A DNA stretch of 64,000 bases from Aldehydirespirator sp965248735 (GCA_965248735.1 OZ252146.1:3782001-3846000), one strand, 5' to 3'. Shown: positions 1 to 8,519, numbered from the stretch's first letter. A program made the numbers and translations. The notes: generated by a model not told the origin, from the sequence alone.

Positions 1-895
1 GGTCCTCGTTGGAGGGGAACACCCCGTCGCTGACCAGCAGCGACGTGGAGCGGGCGTGGTCGGCGAGGATGCGAAGCGAGACGTCGCTGGCATCGGACTC
101 ACCCAGTTTGGCCTCGGTGAGACGCTGGGCCGCGTCGAGCAGGGAGACGAACTCGTCGGTCTCCCACACGGAGTCCACGCCCTGCAGCACGGCCACCGTG
201 CGCTCCAGGCCCAGGCCGGTGTCGATCGAAGGCTTGGGCAGCGGAACCTCTTCGCCGTCGGAAGTGCTCTCGAACTGCATGAACACCAGGTTCCAGACCT
301 CGACGAAGCGTTCCTCGCCGCCGTGGGCGGGGCCGCCGCCAGGTCCGTATTCGGGCCCCTTGTCCCAGAAGATCTCCGAGCACGGCCCGCAGGGGCCCAC
401 ATCGGCCATGCGCCAGTAGTTGTCCTCGCCCAGACGCTGGATCCGCTCGGCGGGCACGCCTACCTCGTCGCGCCAGACGGCCTCGGCCTCGTCGTCGCTC
501 AGGTGCACCGTCACCCACAGGCGCTCGGGGTCGAGGCCGAGAACGCCGGTCACGAGCTCCCAGGCCCAGGCGCAGGCGTCGGACTTGAAGTAGTCGCCGA
601 AGCTGAAGTTGCCGAGCATCTCGAAGAAGGTCAAGTGCCGGGAGGTGCGCCCGATCTCGTCGAGGTCGTTGTGCTTGCCACCGGCCCTAACGCACTTCTG
701 GACGGTGACGGCCCGCGAGAACGGGGCCTGCTGCTCACCGGTGAAGTACGCCTTGAACGGAACCATGCCCGCCACCGTGAACAGCAGAGTGGCGTCGTGG
801 GGGATGAGGCTGGCCGAGGGATGGTGGGTATGGCCCCGCTCGACGAAGAAGTCGACGAAGGCTTTGCGGACCTCGGCCGCTGTCATCGACTTCAC
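1..895 (-). CDS. alaS: Alanyl-tRNA synthetase, N-terminal part (runs off the window)
   Basis: Charges tRNA-Ala with alanine in the cytoplasm. Only the first ~298 residues, the class II catalytic core, are in the window; the 3' end lies beyond position 1. The translation reads KSMTAAEVRKAFVDFFVERG near the start, then class II motifs such as VQKCVRAGGKHNDLDEIG, HLTFFEMLGNFSFGDYFK and DVGPCGPCSEIFWD, all typical of AlaRS. I chose the GTG at 895 because it overlaps the preceding gene's stop by four bases (GTGA), like many pairs here; an in-frame ATG at 886 is the alternative. It follows two small proteins usually found just upstream of alaS in actinobacteria. Confidence 0.95.
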   Translation of the reverse strand, partial: MKSMTAAEVRKAFVDFFVERGHTHHPSASLIPHDATLLFTVAGMVPFKAYFTGEQQAPFSRAVTVQKCVRAGGKHNDLDEIGRTSRHLTFFEMLGNFSFGDYFKSDACAWAWELVTGVLGLDPERLWVTVHLSDDEAEAVWRDEVGVPAERIQRLGEDNYWRMADVGPCGPCSEIFWDKGPEYGPGGGPAHGGEERFVEVWNLVFMQFESTSDGEEVPLPKPSIDTGLGLERTVAVLQGVDSVWETDEFVSLLDAAQRLTEAKLGESDASDVSLRILADHARSTSLLVSDGVFPSNED

Positions 896-1230
896 GGGCG
901 GCCCGCCCCGGTCGGGCCGCCGGCGGCATCTGGCGACTCGTCGTCGTCACGGCTCAGCTCGGACTCGGTGTCGCGCATGGCCTCGCGCCCCTCCGCCACG
1001 GCCTGGCGGACGTCGTCGGCGATGCGCCGGGCCTCGCGTCCGAGGTTCCTGGCGCTGTCGGCCGCGGTCTCCCTGGCCCGGTGCGCGGCTTGTTTGGACC
1101 GGTCCGCCACCGCGTCGCGGACGTTGGCGGGTGCGTACCGCTCAGCCGTCTGGCGAGCCTTGCTGCGCACCCATGCGGCCGTCCCGAGACCGGCCGCGTA
1201 GCCCGCGCCGAGCCACCACAGCCGCTTCAT
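892..1230 (-). CDS. Small membrane-anchored protein upstream of alaS (DUF6167/YtxH-like)
   Basis: 112-residue protein of unknown function. Residues 4-20 (LWWLGAGYAAGLGTAAW) form one short membrane segment at the N-terminus. The rest is charged, Ala/Arg-rich and probably a helical coiled-coil-like cytoplasmic tail (for example RARETAADSARNLGREARRI). This layout, and the position between a DUF948 protein and alaS, match the small DUF6167/YtxH-like proteins of actinobacteria. The ATG at 1230 overlaps the DUF948 stop (ATGA), and its own stop overlaps the alaS start, so the three genes are probably translated as a coupled unit. The family name rests on position and layout, not on a conserved catalytic motif. 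Confidence 0.75.
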   Translation of the reverse strand: MKRLWWLGAGYAAGLGTAAWVRSKARQTAERYAPANVRDAVADRSKQAAHRARETAADSARNLGREARRIADDVRQAVAEGREAMRDTESELSRDDDESPDAAGGPTGAGRP

Positions 1231-1808
1231 CGTCGCCGCCTCCGGTTCCGGCGAGAGCCCTCGGGCTGGGCCCGCCCGCCCGCCGCGGTCCGCGGCGAGG
1301 CCGGGGCATCCACGATCAGCGAGTTGCCCCCGGTGGATGCAGGCCAGTCCGTAGATGCGGGCCGATCCGTAGATGCAGGCCAGTCCGTAGATGCGGGCCG
1401 ATCCGTAGATGCGGGTCGATCCGTAGATGCCAGGTCGAGCGCCCGGCGATGGCGGCGGCGGTCTCGCAGGCGGCGGCCGGCCTGGCCCGCGCCCGACACC
1501 AGCGACAGGCCCTTGATCAGCGGCGGGGCGAACGCCCGATGAGTGAGGCGGCTGGCGTGGTCCGCGGTGGCGGCAATGCGCTCGGCCCGCCCGATCACCC
1601 GGTCCACACGGTGCAGCTCGGCGTCGGCTTTGGTGACGGTGGCGTGAAGGTCGTCCACCATCGGAAGCGCCGACGCCCTCAGGTCGTCCACGACGTCGCG
1701 CAGCTCCCGCATGGTCCTCACCAGCGACACCACCGCCACGGTGAGCACGGCCACGGTCGCAAGGCACACGATCGTCACGATCACGGCGGCAAGATCGACA
1801 GCAGTCAC
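1227..1808 (-). CDS. DUF948 family membrane protein
   Basis: About 193 residues with one N-terminal membrane helix (AAVIVTIVCLATVAVLTVAV), then an amphipathic helical region (RTMRELRDVVDDLRASALPM) typical of DUF948 proteins. The family function is unknown; its members sit in the envelope and often precede alaS. I start it at the GTG at 1808, which gives VTAVDLAAVIV; a TTG at 1832 would add eight residues. The C-terminal third holds an in-frame array of an 18-bp unit coding ASTDRP or ASTDWP (positions 1336-1431), so the tail is a low-complexity Ala-Ser-Thr-Asp-Pro linker, followed by a very basic end (RRNRRRRR). Its stop overlaps the next start. Confidence 0.7.
   Translation of the reverse strand: MTAVDLAAVIVTIVCLATVAVLTVAVVSLVRTMRELRDVVDDLRASALPMVDDLHATVTKADAELHRVDRVIGRAERIAATADHASRLTHRAFAPPLIKGLSLVSGAGQAGRRLRDRRRHRRALDLASTDRPASTDRPASTDWPASTDRPASTDWPASTGGNSLIVDAPASPRTAAGGRAQPEGSRRNRRRRR
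1336..1431. repeat. 18-bp tandem repeat inside the DUF948 gene
   Basis: Five consecutive 18-bp units and a sixth partial one. Units alternate between two variants (gatgcaggccagtccgta and gatgcgggccgatccgta), so the underlying period may be 36 bp. On the minus strand each unit codes six residues, ASTDWP or ASTDRP. Because the unit is a multiple of three, copy-number change lengthens or shortens the protein tail without shifting frame. Confidence 0.95.
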
Positions 1809-1832
1809 TTTGTCAAGATACCGGCAAGCCAA

Positions 1833-1934
1833 GAGGCCGAGCGGATCGACGGCAGTTCACGAGCAGTCGCCAGGCGCCGAGCGAGGCCGTGGACCCGAGC
1901 GGCCCGTGAGCGCAGCGAACAAGAGCGGGAAACC
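1833..1934 (+). repeat. Dispersed intergenic repeat, copy A
   Basis: This interval matches, in inverted orientation, positions 43264-43364. Both copies begin with gaggccgagcggat, continue with a non-matching spacer of 27-28 bases, and then share a ~60-base core beginning gcgccgagcgaggccgtgg that includes gagcgcagcgaaca and differs by only a few bases and small indels. It occupies most of the gap between the DUF948 gene and the oppF-like gene, at one edge of the transporter/amidase block. The remainder of the gap (1935-2094) shows nothing I can name. Confidence 0.8.
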
Positions 1935-2094
1935 AGATGCTTCACCGCGGGCGTTCACCTATCCACGCGGCCCTAATGGCGTTCCCGGCGAGACGCGCCA
2001 GGCCAGCGGCTGCGGGACTAGGCGCCGCAGGCCTCTAGGACCGGGCTTGCAGCTTCATCGGCGCCGGTGATGTCGAACTCCGCCGACGTGCTCG

Positions 2095-3141
2095 TCATCG
2101 TGGTCGCGGCTCCTCGATCAGCCAGCACGCGGCTGCGCCTCCCGGGTAGCTGATCAGGCTGGGCCGCTGCGACTGGCAGCGGTCGAGCGACACCGGGCAA
2201 CGAGTCTCGAAGCGACACCCCTCACCAAGGTCCAAGGGGTCGGAGGGCTCGCCGACGATGGGAGGCTCGCCGGTGACTTCGTACTTGAGGCGAGGGGCCG
2301 ACGCCAGGAGCGCCCTCGTGTAGGGATGCTGGGGATCGCCGAATGTCCGGTCGGCCGAGCTGTGCTCCACGACTCCGCCCAGGTACATCACGATCACGTC
2401 GTCGGACACATGGCGCACAACGGCCAGGTCATGGGACACGAACAGCAGCGTCAAGTTGAGCCGCCGGCGCAGATCGGACAGGAGGTTGAGCACCGACGCC
2501 TGAACCGAAACGTCGAGAGCAGCCACAGACTCGTCCGCGATCAGGACCTCCGGTTCGAGGGCGAGGGCTCGGGCGATACCGATGCGCTGGCGCTGGCCGC
2601 CTGACAGCTGCCGGGGGCGTGTGTCCAGGAAACGGCTGGGCAGTTCCACCAGGTCCAGAAGGTCCTCGCAGCGTTCATCGACCGCGTGGGCAGGCACCAT
2701 GCGGTGGACGCGCAACAGCTCGGACAGGACCTGACGAGGAGTCATGGACGGGTTGAGCGACGAGCCGGGGTCCTGGAAGACCATCTGGATGAGCCGCCGC
2801 TGCCGGCGCGAGCGCCTAGTGCCAAGCCTCGTGCCGCCGTAGTGGATGTTGCCGGCGCTCGGCTGCACCAGCCCGACGAGCGCTCTGGCCAGCGTGGACT
2901 TTCCGCACCCGCTCTCCCCGACGATCCCGAGACTCCGGCCGCGTTCCACCGTGAAGCTGACGTCGTCGACCGCGATGAGCTCCGCGCTTCGGCCCCGCAG
3001 GCGGCCGAGCCACGAATTGTCGGTTGCAAACCGGACGCTGAGCCCCTGCACGGCCAGCATGCCGCTGGTCGAAGGGCCACGCTCGGACAGGGCGCCGACT
3101 GTCCCACGGGCCGCCGGCTCCGGCGATTTGGTCCCGTTCAT
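2095..3141 (-). CDS. Oligopeptide/dipeptide ABC transporter ATPase, OppF/DppF type
   Basis: 348-residue ATP-binding subunit that powers an Opp/Dpp-type importer at the inner face of the membrane. Visible motifs are Walker A GESGCGKSTL, signature LSGGQRQRIGIARAL, Walker B VLIADESVAALDVS and the switch SHDLAVV. The C-terminus carries the family's oligopeptide extension with cysteines (GCRFETRCPVSLDRC). After Walker B the usual Pro is Ser (DES instead of DEP), a minor change. The ATG at 3141 overlaps the stop of the upstream ATPase (ATGA). It is the last gene of a five-gene transporter operon that probably responds to the TetR operator at 7716-7733. Confidence 0.93.
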   Translation of the reverse strand: MNGTKSPEPAARGTVGALSERGPSTSGMLAVQGLSVRFATDNSWLGRLRGRSAELIAVDDVSFTVERGRSLGIVGESGCGKSTLARALVGLVQPSAGNIHYGGTRLGTRRSRRQRRLIQMVFQDPGSSLNPSMTPRQVLSELLRVHRMVPAHAVDERCEDLLDLVELPSRFLDTRPRQLSGGQRQRIGIARALALEPEVLIADESVAALDVSVQASVLNLLSDLRRRLNLTLLFVSHDLAVVRHVSDDVIVMYLGGVVEHSSADRTFGDPQHPYTRALLASAPRLKYEVTGEPPIVGEPSDPLDLGEGCRFETRCPVSLDRCQSQRPSLISYPGGAAACWLIEEPRPR

Positions 3142-4109
3142 CTCACACCGGCCAGTTCGAGCGAGCGGATGCAGGCGGAGGCCGCTCCGGCATCGGACTC
3201 GATCAGCCGGTAGGACGCGCCAGCGCACTCGGGCAGCGCATGGGGGCAACGGTCACGGAAGCGGCATCCGTCCGGGAACTCGAGGGGGTCGGGGGGACTG
3301 CCGCTGATGCCCTCCAGGCGCTCTTCGGCGACGTCGATGACGGGCGCGGCGTGCATCAACGCATGGGTGTAGGGGTGCTTGGGGGCGCGGAACAGCGTCC
3401 TGACCTCGTTGACCTCCACGATCCGGCCGGCGTACATCACGGCGATGCGATCCGCGAGCTGACCGAGAACGGGCAGATCGTGGGTGACGAAGATCATGCT
3501 CATCTGCCGCTTGTCCACCAGCCTGCGCAGCAGGGCGAGGATCTGCCGCTGAACGGTCACGTCGAGAGCGGTAGTGGGCTCGTCGCAGAGCAGCACCCTC
3601 GGCCTGGTGGACAGAGCGGTCGCGATCATGACCCGCTGCCGCAACCCGCCCGACAGTTCGTGCGGCCAGGAGCGGGCGCGGCGCTCCGGTGCGGGGATCC
3701 CCACCTCGCGCATCAACTCGACAGCTTCGGCGCGGGCCTGCTGCTTCGACCGGTCCCGGTTGATCCGGGTGCCGAGACCGATTAGATCGCCGACGCGCAT
3801 GGTCGGGTTCAATGCGGTCATCGGTTCCTGGAAGATCATGGAGATCCCCCGGCCGCGCACCTCGACCGGATCGTAGGCAAGCAGTTCACCGTCGTCGGGG
3901 GCGAAGCGCAGATCCCCTGTGGCCGCTCCTCCTCTAGGCAACAAGCCGACGACGGCCTTCAGGGTGAGGCTCTTGCCCGAGCCAGACTCGCCTGCGATTC
4001 CCAGCACCTCGCCCGCGGCCAGATCGAGGTCCACGCCGTCGACGGGCGAAACGCGGCCGCCACGGCCGGAGAAGCTGACGTGCAGGTCGCGGATCGACAG
4101 CACGGTCAT
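3138..4109 (-). CDS. Oligopeptide/dipeptide ABC transporter ATPase, OppD/DppD type
   Basis: 323-residue partner ATPase of the same importer. It has Walker A GESGSGKSLTL, signature LSGGLRQRVMIATAL, Walker B VLLCDEPTTALDVT, switch FVTHDLPV and the C-terminal oligopeptide extension (GCRFRDRCPHALPEC). The ATG at 4109 overlaps the stop of the permease gene (ATGA) and its own stop overlaps the start of the OppF-like gene. A much longer open frame extends upstream, but that part lies inside the permease gene on the same strand, so the internal ATG is the sensible start. The presence of both ATPases argues for a heterodimeric ATPase pair. Confidence 0.93.
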   Translation of the reverse strand: MTVLSIRDLHVSFSGRGGRVSPVDGVDLDLAAGEVLGIAGESGSGKSLTLKAVVGLLPRGGAATGDLRFAPDDGELLAYDPVEVRGRGISMIFQEPMTALNPTMRVGDLIGLGTRINRDRSKQQARAEAVELMREVGIPAPERRARSWPHELSGGLRQRVMIATALSTRPRVLLCDEPTTALDVTVQRQILALLRRLVDKRQMSMIFVTHDLPVLGQLADRIAVMYAGRIVEVNEVRTLFRAPKHPYTHALMHAAPVIDVAEERLEGISGSPPDPLEFPDGCRFRDRCPHALPECAGASYRLIESDAGAASACIRSLELAGVR

Positions 4110-4999
4110 TCCGAGATCCAGTCGTCGAGCCCGTCGCCCATGAGCAGGAACCCGAGGCCGAGGACAGACAGGGCGATGCCCGGTGCCGCTGTGAGCCACC
4201 ACTGGTCGCGGAGGAACTCCTTGCCGCCCTCGATCATCGCTCCCCATTCCGCATCCGGGGGCGGAATGCCCAGTCCGATGAAGGTGAACGATGCCAGCGC
4301 CAGGATGGCGAAGAGGATGTCGCTGGCGAAGTAGACGACGGTCTGGGAGATGGTGTTGGGGAGGACATGGCGTCCAATGACGCGAGCATGCGGAAGGCCG
4401 GCGGCCCGGGCTGCCTGCACGTAGTCGAGGCCGCGGACGCGCAGGATCTCGTCGCGCACGATCCGGGCGTAGATCACCCACACCGTCGCCGTGAAGGCCA
4501 CCAGGATGGTGCCTGCCCCCTGTCCGAAGGCGAACACTAGAGCGATGATGAGGATGTACGCCGGGAAGGCCTGGACCACGTCCGCGATGCGCATGACGAC
4601 CACATCGACCCATCTGCCGATGTAGCCGGCCAGCGCGCCGAGGATGGTCCCCGCAAGCATCGGCAGGAAGGCGCCCAGGAACCCGACGGTCAGGTCGATC
4701 CGCGCCGCGTAGATGAGACGCGACAAGACGTCCCGGCCCAGCTCGTCGGTCCCGACGGGGTGCTCCCACGACGGGTCTGCCAGCCGGTTGACCACGTCGA
4801 GGGCATCGGGGTCGTGGGGGGCGATCCACGGAGCGCCCAACGCGACCAGTGCGTAGAGGGCGACGATGGCTGCACCGACCCAGAACTTCCTCGGGACGCG
4901 CCGCGCTTCGCGGTCCTGGGTCTTCCGCAGCGAGCGGGAGCCGTCGGATGCCTCCGTTGCCGCCGCCCGGTCGATCTCGCCGGAGATCTGCGGACTCAC
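4106..4999 (-). CDS. Oligopeptide/dipeptide ABC transporter permease, DppC/OppC type
   Basis: 297-residue integral membrane permease. After a polar N-terminal arm comes a first helix (VGAAIVALYALVALGAPWIA), a periplasmic stretch with the DppC-type HPVGTDELGRDVLSRLIYAA, and the inner-membrane helices with the EAA loop (DYVQAARAAGLPHARVIGRH) that contacts the ATPases. It ends GDGLDDWISE, like other DppC proteins. The GTG at 4999 overlaps the DppB-type stop (GTGA). The other permease half is encoded just upstream, giving the usual B-C-D-F order. Confidence 0.94.
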   Translation of the reverse strand: MSPQISGEIDRAAATEASDGSRSLRKTQDREARRVPRKFWVGAAIVALYALVALGAPWIAPHDPDALDVVNRLADPSWEHPVGTDELGRDVLSRLIYAARIDLTVGFLGAFLPMLAGTILGALAGYIGRWVDVVVMRIADVVQAFPAYILIIALVFAFGQGAGTILVAFTATVWVIYARIVRDEILRVRGLDYVQAARAAGLPHARVIGRHVLPNTISQTVVYFASDILFAILALASFTFIGLGIPPPDAEWGAMIEGGKEFLRDQWWLTAAPGIALSVLGLGFLLMGDGLDDWISE

Positions 5000-5940
5000 C
5001 CTGTGATCTCCACCCTCGGATCGATCATGGCGTTGATCACGTCGGCCACCAGGTAGACGCCCACGACGACGAGAGCGAAGATCAGCGTGTAGCCCTGGAT
5101 GGCCGGGAAGTCCCGCTGGGACGCAGCCAGGACCATGCCCTGGCCCAGGCCGGGGATGCTGAAAGTGGTCTCGATGATCACCAAGCCGAAGAGCAGGAAG
5201 CTGGTCTCGATGGCGACGATGGTGATCATCGACGAGACCGTGTTGCGCAGGACGAACCGGCGTATGAGAGCCGTCCCGGTAGCCCCGATCGACCGCCCGA
5301 GCTGCACGTAGTCGCTATCGAGCACCCGGAGCGTGGAGGACCGGAGGCTGCGGATCTGGACTGGCGCCAACGAGATCCCCAAGGTCACCGCGGGCAGGAC
5401 GATGTGGTGCAGGTGCTCGGCCGCGCTGTCGCCGAAGCCTCCGGTGGGGAACCATCCCGTGGGCAGGGCCACCAAGACTATGAGCATCAGCCCGACCCAG
5501 AAGGCGGGCATCGTGATGCCCAGCAGGCTCGCTCCCCGGACGATCTGGTCAGCAATCCCATCGCGGCGGGCGGCCGCCCAGTTCGCCAGCGGTATCGCGG
5601 CCCCGATGCTGACGACGAGGCCCCCGGCCACCAGCCAGAGACTGGGCTCGAGTCGATCCTTGATCAGGGTGGTGACGGGCTGGCGCGACTTGAACGAGTA
5701 GCCGAAGTCCCCGCGGGCGACATTGCCCAGGTAGGTGGAGTACTGAACGATCACCGGGTCGTCCAGGCCGAGCTCGTCGCGGACTTCGGCCACGTCCTCC
5801 TCCGAAGCGCGCAGGCCGGCCACGACACGGGCCGGGTCTCCCGGTGTCACCTTCAGCAGCAGGAACACCAGGAAGACCACTCCCATCAGGAGCGGCACCG
5901 ATATCAGCAGCCGCTTGAGAACGAAGCTGTACCGGCCCAC
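4996..5940 (-). CDS. Oligopeptide/dipeptide ABC transporter permease, DppB/OppB type
   Basis: 314-residue membrane permease with the DppB N-terminus (RYSFVLKRLLISVPLLMGVV) and the conserved TPGDPARVVAG segment after the first helix. A periplasmic loop carries DDPVIVQYSTYLGNVARGDFG, and the cytoplasmic EAA loop reads DYVQLGRSIGATGTALIRR. It starts with GTG at 5940, 25 bases after the binding-protein gene, and is translationally coupled to the DppC-type gene. With its partner it forms the pore of the importer; the substrate class cannot be read from the permease alone. Confidence 0.94.
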   Translation of the reverse strand: MGRYSFVLKRLLISVPLLMGVVFLVFLLLKVTPGDPARVVAGLRASEEDVAEVRDELGLDDPVIVQYSTYLGNVARGDFGYSFKSRQPVTTLIKDRLEPSLWLVAGGLVVSIGAAIPLANWAAARRDGIADQIVRGASLLGITMPAFWVGLMLIVLVALPTGWFPTGGFGDSAAEHLHHIVLPAVTLGISLAPVQIRSLRSSTLRVLDSDYVQLGRSIGATGTALIRRFVLRNTVSSMITIVAIETSFLLFGLVIIETTFSIPGLGQGMVLAASQRDFPAIQGYTLIFALVVVGVYLVADVINAMIDPRVEITG

Positions 5941-5965
5941 GCCCCTATGCTTGCCGGTTTCTGGC

Positions 5966-7663
5966 CTAGCCGCTCAACCAGATCTGGTCGTACCACCAGG
6001 TCGCCCACGGCGCCGGAGCGAACCCGTTCACGCCGGGGCGGGCCCCGAACGCGGTCTGCTGGTTGCTGACCGCCACGAAGGGCACCTGAGATGCGATCTC
6101 GTCCTGCACCTTGGTGATGGCCGCCGCCTGCGCGGCGTCGTCGGTGGTGGACGTGAACTCGATGAGGACCTCGTCGAGGACGTCCAGCGGATACCCGGTG
6201 TAGAGGTAGTTGACCGCGAGGTAGTACCCGACCGGGTCGATCGCGGTGGGCGAGATGGCGCTCATCGTCCAGAGGTCGATGTCGTACTCGCCCGTCGCGG
6301 TCCGCTCGATGTGGGAGGTGGTGTCCAAGGCCACCACCTCGACATCCACTCCGATGTCGCCCAGCGACGACTGGATCACCTGGGCGACGAGATCGTGGTT
6401 GAAGAGCCCGGAGTCGTAGGTGAGGTCCACCGACAGGTCGGCCACACCGGCCTCGTCGAGAAGCTGCCGCGCCTGCTCGCTGTCGTGACTGAAGTACGGC
6501 TCCGACGGCGGCGCCCAGTCCGCGATGTTGGGCGGGATCCCGCCCGTCGGCGGCTCCCACGTGCCCACGCCGAGCGACACGATCGCGTCGTAGTCGATGG
6601 CCAACGCGAACGCCCGGCGCACTCGGGCGTCGTCGAAGGGCGCCGCGGTGGTGTTGAACCCCAGGTAGTGCATCAGGTGGGCCGGGGCCAGTGTTACCTG
6701 GTCGGCGGGGATCGAGCCCAACTGGTCGGGCGGGACCAGGATCAGGTCGGCATCGCCCGATTCGAATGCGACCATGCGCTGGTTCAGGTCCGAGTTCTCG
6801 GCTATCACGATCCGGTCCAGGTAGGGCCGCTCGGGGTCGTAGAAATGCTCGTTGCGGACCAGTACCAGCTCCGCACCGGGCTGCCACGACTCGACCGCGA
6901 AGGGACCGGCGCCCACGGGGTCGGCCATGAACTCGTCCCGGGACCGGCCGCCGAAGTCCTTGGGCATGACGGCCGCCGACTGCCAGGTCAGCACGGCCTC
7001 CAGGCTGGAGTCCGGGTACTCCATGGAGAAGACCACGGTCTGGTCGTCGACGATCTCGGCTGCGCCTAGCGAGGCGTAGAGGACGCCGTAGTTGGGTCCC
7101 GCCTTCCAATCCTCGGCGGAGAACACCACGTCCTCGGCGGTCACCGGGGTTCCGTCGGAGAATTTGGCGTTGGGATTGAGGCTCACGGTGAAGGTCAGAG
7201 CCTCCTCGTCGTACTCCCAGGACTCCGCTAGTCCCGGTGCCAGCGTCTGGCCGTCGGGATTGGCCCGGATCAACGGCTCCATCACATGCTGGATGTACTG
7301 GATCGATGCCAGCTCCAACGCGGCGTCGGGATCCCAGCCTTCGTGGAAGATGCCCCGGACCACCCGCAGCTCGCCGCCGCGGACCGGTCCGGCAGTCGCG
7401 CTCACATCGGGTTCGTCTTCGGCCACTGGGGCCTCTGTGCCACCGTCGGCCGTCGTTTCGGCCGGCGCGGTGCCACCTTCTTCCGCGGGTGTGTCGTCCG
7501 GCTCGGAGACGCCCTGTTCGGTGGCCGTGTCGACCCCTCCGGCATCCGCCGGCGCGGTGTCAGCGTCGTCGTCGCCTCCGCAGCCGGCCGCGACGAAGAC
7601 CACCATCGCGAGCACTGCGGCCGGTCGCATGACCCGACGAAGACTTCCTAGACTTTGCATCAT
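5966..7663 (-). CDS. Lipoprotein substrate-binding protein of the peptide-type ABC transporter (SBP family 5)
   Basis: 565-residue binding protein, first gene of the transporter operon. The N-terminus has a lipoprotein signal (VLAMVVFVAAGCGG) with the lipidated Cys, followed by a 60-residue acidic, Thr/Ala/Glu-rich linker and the family 5 fold (GGELRVVRGIFHEGWDPDAA, LAESWEYDEEALTFTVSLNP, FSDGTPVTAEDVVFS). Such proteins bind peptides, nickel, opines and other compounds outside the membrane. The ATG at 7663 is preceded by a clear ribosome site (AGGAGGGAAG). A TetR-type palindrome lies 53 bases upstream, so the operon is probably repressed without inducer. Confidence 0.93.
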   Translation of the reverse strand: MMQSLGSLRRVMRPAAVLAMVVFVAAGCGGDDDADTAPADAGGVDTATEQGVSEPDDTPAEEGGTAPAETTADGGTEAPVAEDEPDVSATAGPVRGGELRVVRGIFHEGWDPDAALELASIQYIQHVMEPLIRANPDGQTLAPGLAESWEYDEEALTFTVSLNPNAKFSDGTPVTAEDVVFSAEDWKAGPNYGVLYASLGAAEIVDDQTVVFSMEYPDSSLEAVLTWQSAAVMPKDFGGRSRDEFMADPVGAGPFAVESWQPGAELVLVRNEHFYDPERPYLDRIVIAENSDLNQRMVAFESGDADLILVPPDQLGSIPADQVTLAPAHLMHYLGFNTTAAPFDDARVRRAFALAIDYDAIVSLGVGTWEPPTGGIPPNIADWAPPSEPYFSHDSEQARQLLDEAGVADLSVDLTYDSGLFNHDLVAQVIQSSLGDIGVDVEVVALDTTSHIERTATGEYDIDLWTMSAISPTAIDPVGYYLAVNYLYTGYPLDVLDEVLIEFTSTTDDAAQAAAITKVQDEIASQVPFVAVSNQQTAFGARPGVNGFAPAPWATWWYDQIWLSG

Positions 7664-7689
7664 GCTCTTCCCTCCTGCTGAGCTTGATT

Positions 7690-7707
7690 GCCTATCGCTC
7701 GACAGGC
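7690..7707. promoter_or_regulatory. Degenerate secondary TetR-type operator
   Basis: The sequence gcctatcgctcgacaggc is an imperfect inverted repeat that shares the core cctatcgc and the spaced agg of the better operator 26 bp away (centre to centre). It may be a weaker second binding site for the adjacent TetR regulator, between the transporter start and the main palindrome. Binding is inferred from similarity only. Confidence 0.4.
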
Positions 7708-7715
7708 CACCCGTA

Positions 7716-7733
7716 ACCTATCGCGTGATAGGT
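7716..7733. promoter_or_regulatory. Palindromic TetR-type operator in front of the transporter operon
   Basis: The 18-bp site acctatcgcgtgataggt is an inverted repeat with seven-base arms (acctatc/gataggt). A site identical at 16 of 18 positions lies directly upstream of the amidase gene at 11411-11430. It sits between the divergent binding-protein gene (start 7663) and tetR-type gene (start 7866), so it could control both. Confidence 0.75.
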
Positions 7734-7865
7734 AGCCTGTCCAGTGCGGATCGCAGAGTCCGGGGCAAAGCGGCCAGGCCGCTACCAAGAGCGACTCCAC
7801 GACAACGAATACGGAAGGAACGGGGCCGAGCAATCGAGCCGCTAGAACGAAAATGAGACTCTGAC

Positions 7866-8519
7866 GTGGCCGATCGCGCATCCATCCCCACTCGCGAACA
7901 GATTCTCCGGGTGGCGTCGCACCTGTTCGCGAAGCGAGGCTTCCACGGGACCTCGACGCGCGGTATCGCGGCGCAGGTGGGAATCCGGCAGCCGTCGCTC
8001 TTCCATCACTTCTCGTCCAAGGCAGAGATTATGGCCGAACTGCAACGATCCGAGTTCGAGACCAGCATCCAGATTCTCGACGCCGCCAGTCACCGTGACG
8101 GATCTCCCGCGGCCCGCCTGTTCTGCGCCCTGTTCCTCGACCTGCGAAGAATGATGGAGGAGCCCTATGACTTCACCTGCACGACCACGGCCGAGGTGCT
8201 CAACGAGCCGGCTCTGGCCGACCAGCGCGTCCTGTGGGATCGCATCATGAGCACCCAGGCCGCCCTGATCGCCGAGGGCGCCGCCGCGGGAGAGCTGATC
8301 GATCTGGATTCGGACTTCGCCAACCACGGCGTCGACTGGCTCATCGAGGGAGCCCTCGTCGACGCCAGCCGGCGCGAGGATCTGGACCCGGTTGAGTTCG
8401 CCGACCAGGTGGCGTCGTTCGCGCTGCGCGCCCTGCTCGCCGACCACACCCATTGGGACCAGCTCCGCGCCGAGGGGCTCGCGCTGGCCGAGACCATAGG
8501 GGCCGCGGCGGATCTGTGA
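7866..8519 (+). CDS. TetR/AcrR family transcriptional regulator
   Basis: 217-residue regulator with a canonical N-terminal TetR helix-turn-helix (REQILRVASHLFAKRGFHGT then STRGIAAQVGIRQPSLFHHF) and an unrelated C-terminal ligand domain that would bind an inducer. It starts at GTG 7866 with only a weak ribosome site. It is divergent from the transporter operon and convergent with the aminotransferase gene, whose stop abuts its own. Matching palindromes before the transporter and before the amidase suggest it represses both units and possibly itself; the inducer is probably the transported compound or a product of it. Confidence 0.93.
   Translation: MADRASIPTREQILRVASHLFAKRGFHGTSTRGIAAQVGIRQPSLFHHFSSKAEIMAELQRSEFETSIQILDAASHRDGSPAARLFCALFLDLRRMMEEPYDFTCTTTAEVLNEPALADQRVLWDRIMSTQAALIAEGAAAGELIDLDSDFANHGVDWLIEGALVDASRREDLDPVEFADQVASFALRALLADHTHWDQLRAEGLALAETIGAAADL

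Noticed and set aside
56..1201. Long plus-strand open frames over alaS and neighbours (also 609-1976)
   Set aside because: They are antisense to genes with clear AlaRS and DUF948 motifs and show low-complexity, His/Val/Glu-rich or Arg/Pro-rich content with no domain signature.
1806..1832. TTGACA-like -35 upstream of the DUF948 gene
   Set aside because: There is no matching -10 at a suitable distance, and the element lies at the start codon itself.
2095..3249. Longer start for the OppF-like ATPase
   Set aside because: The extra N-terminal residues are read within the preceding ATPase gene; ATG 3141 overlaps that gene's stop as in the other pairs.
4849..7069. Plus-strand open frames of about 400 codons across the transporter genes
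   Set aside because: They lie opposite permease and binding-protein genes with full family motifs; their translations are Asp/Glu/Arg/Gln-rich without conserved segments, typical of high-GC antisense frames.
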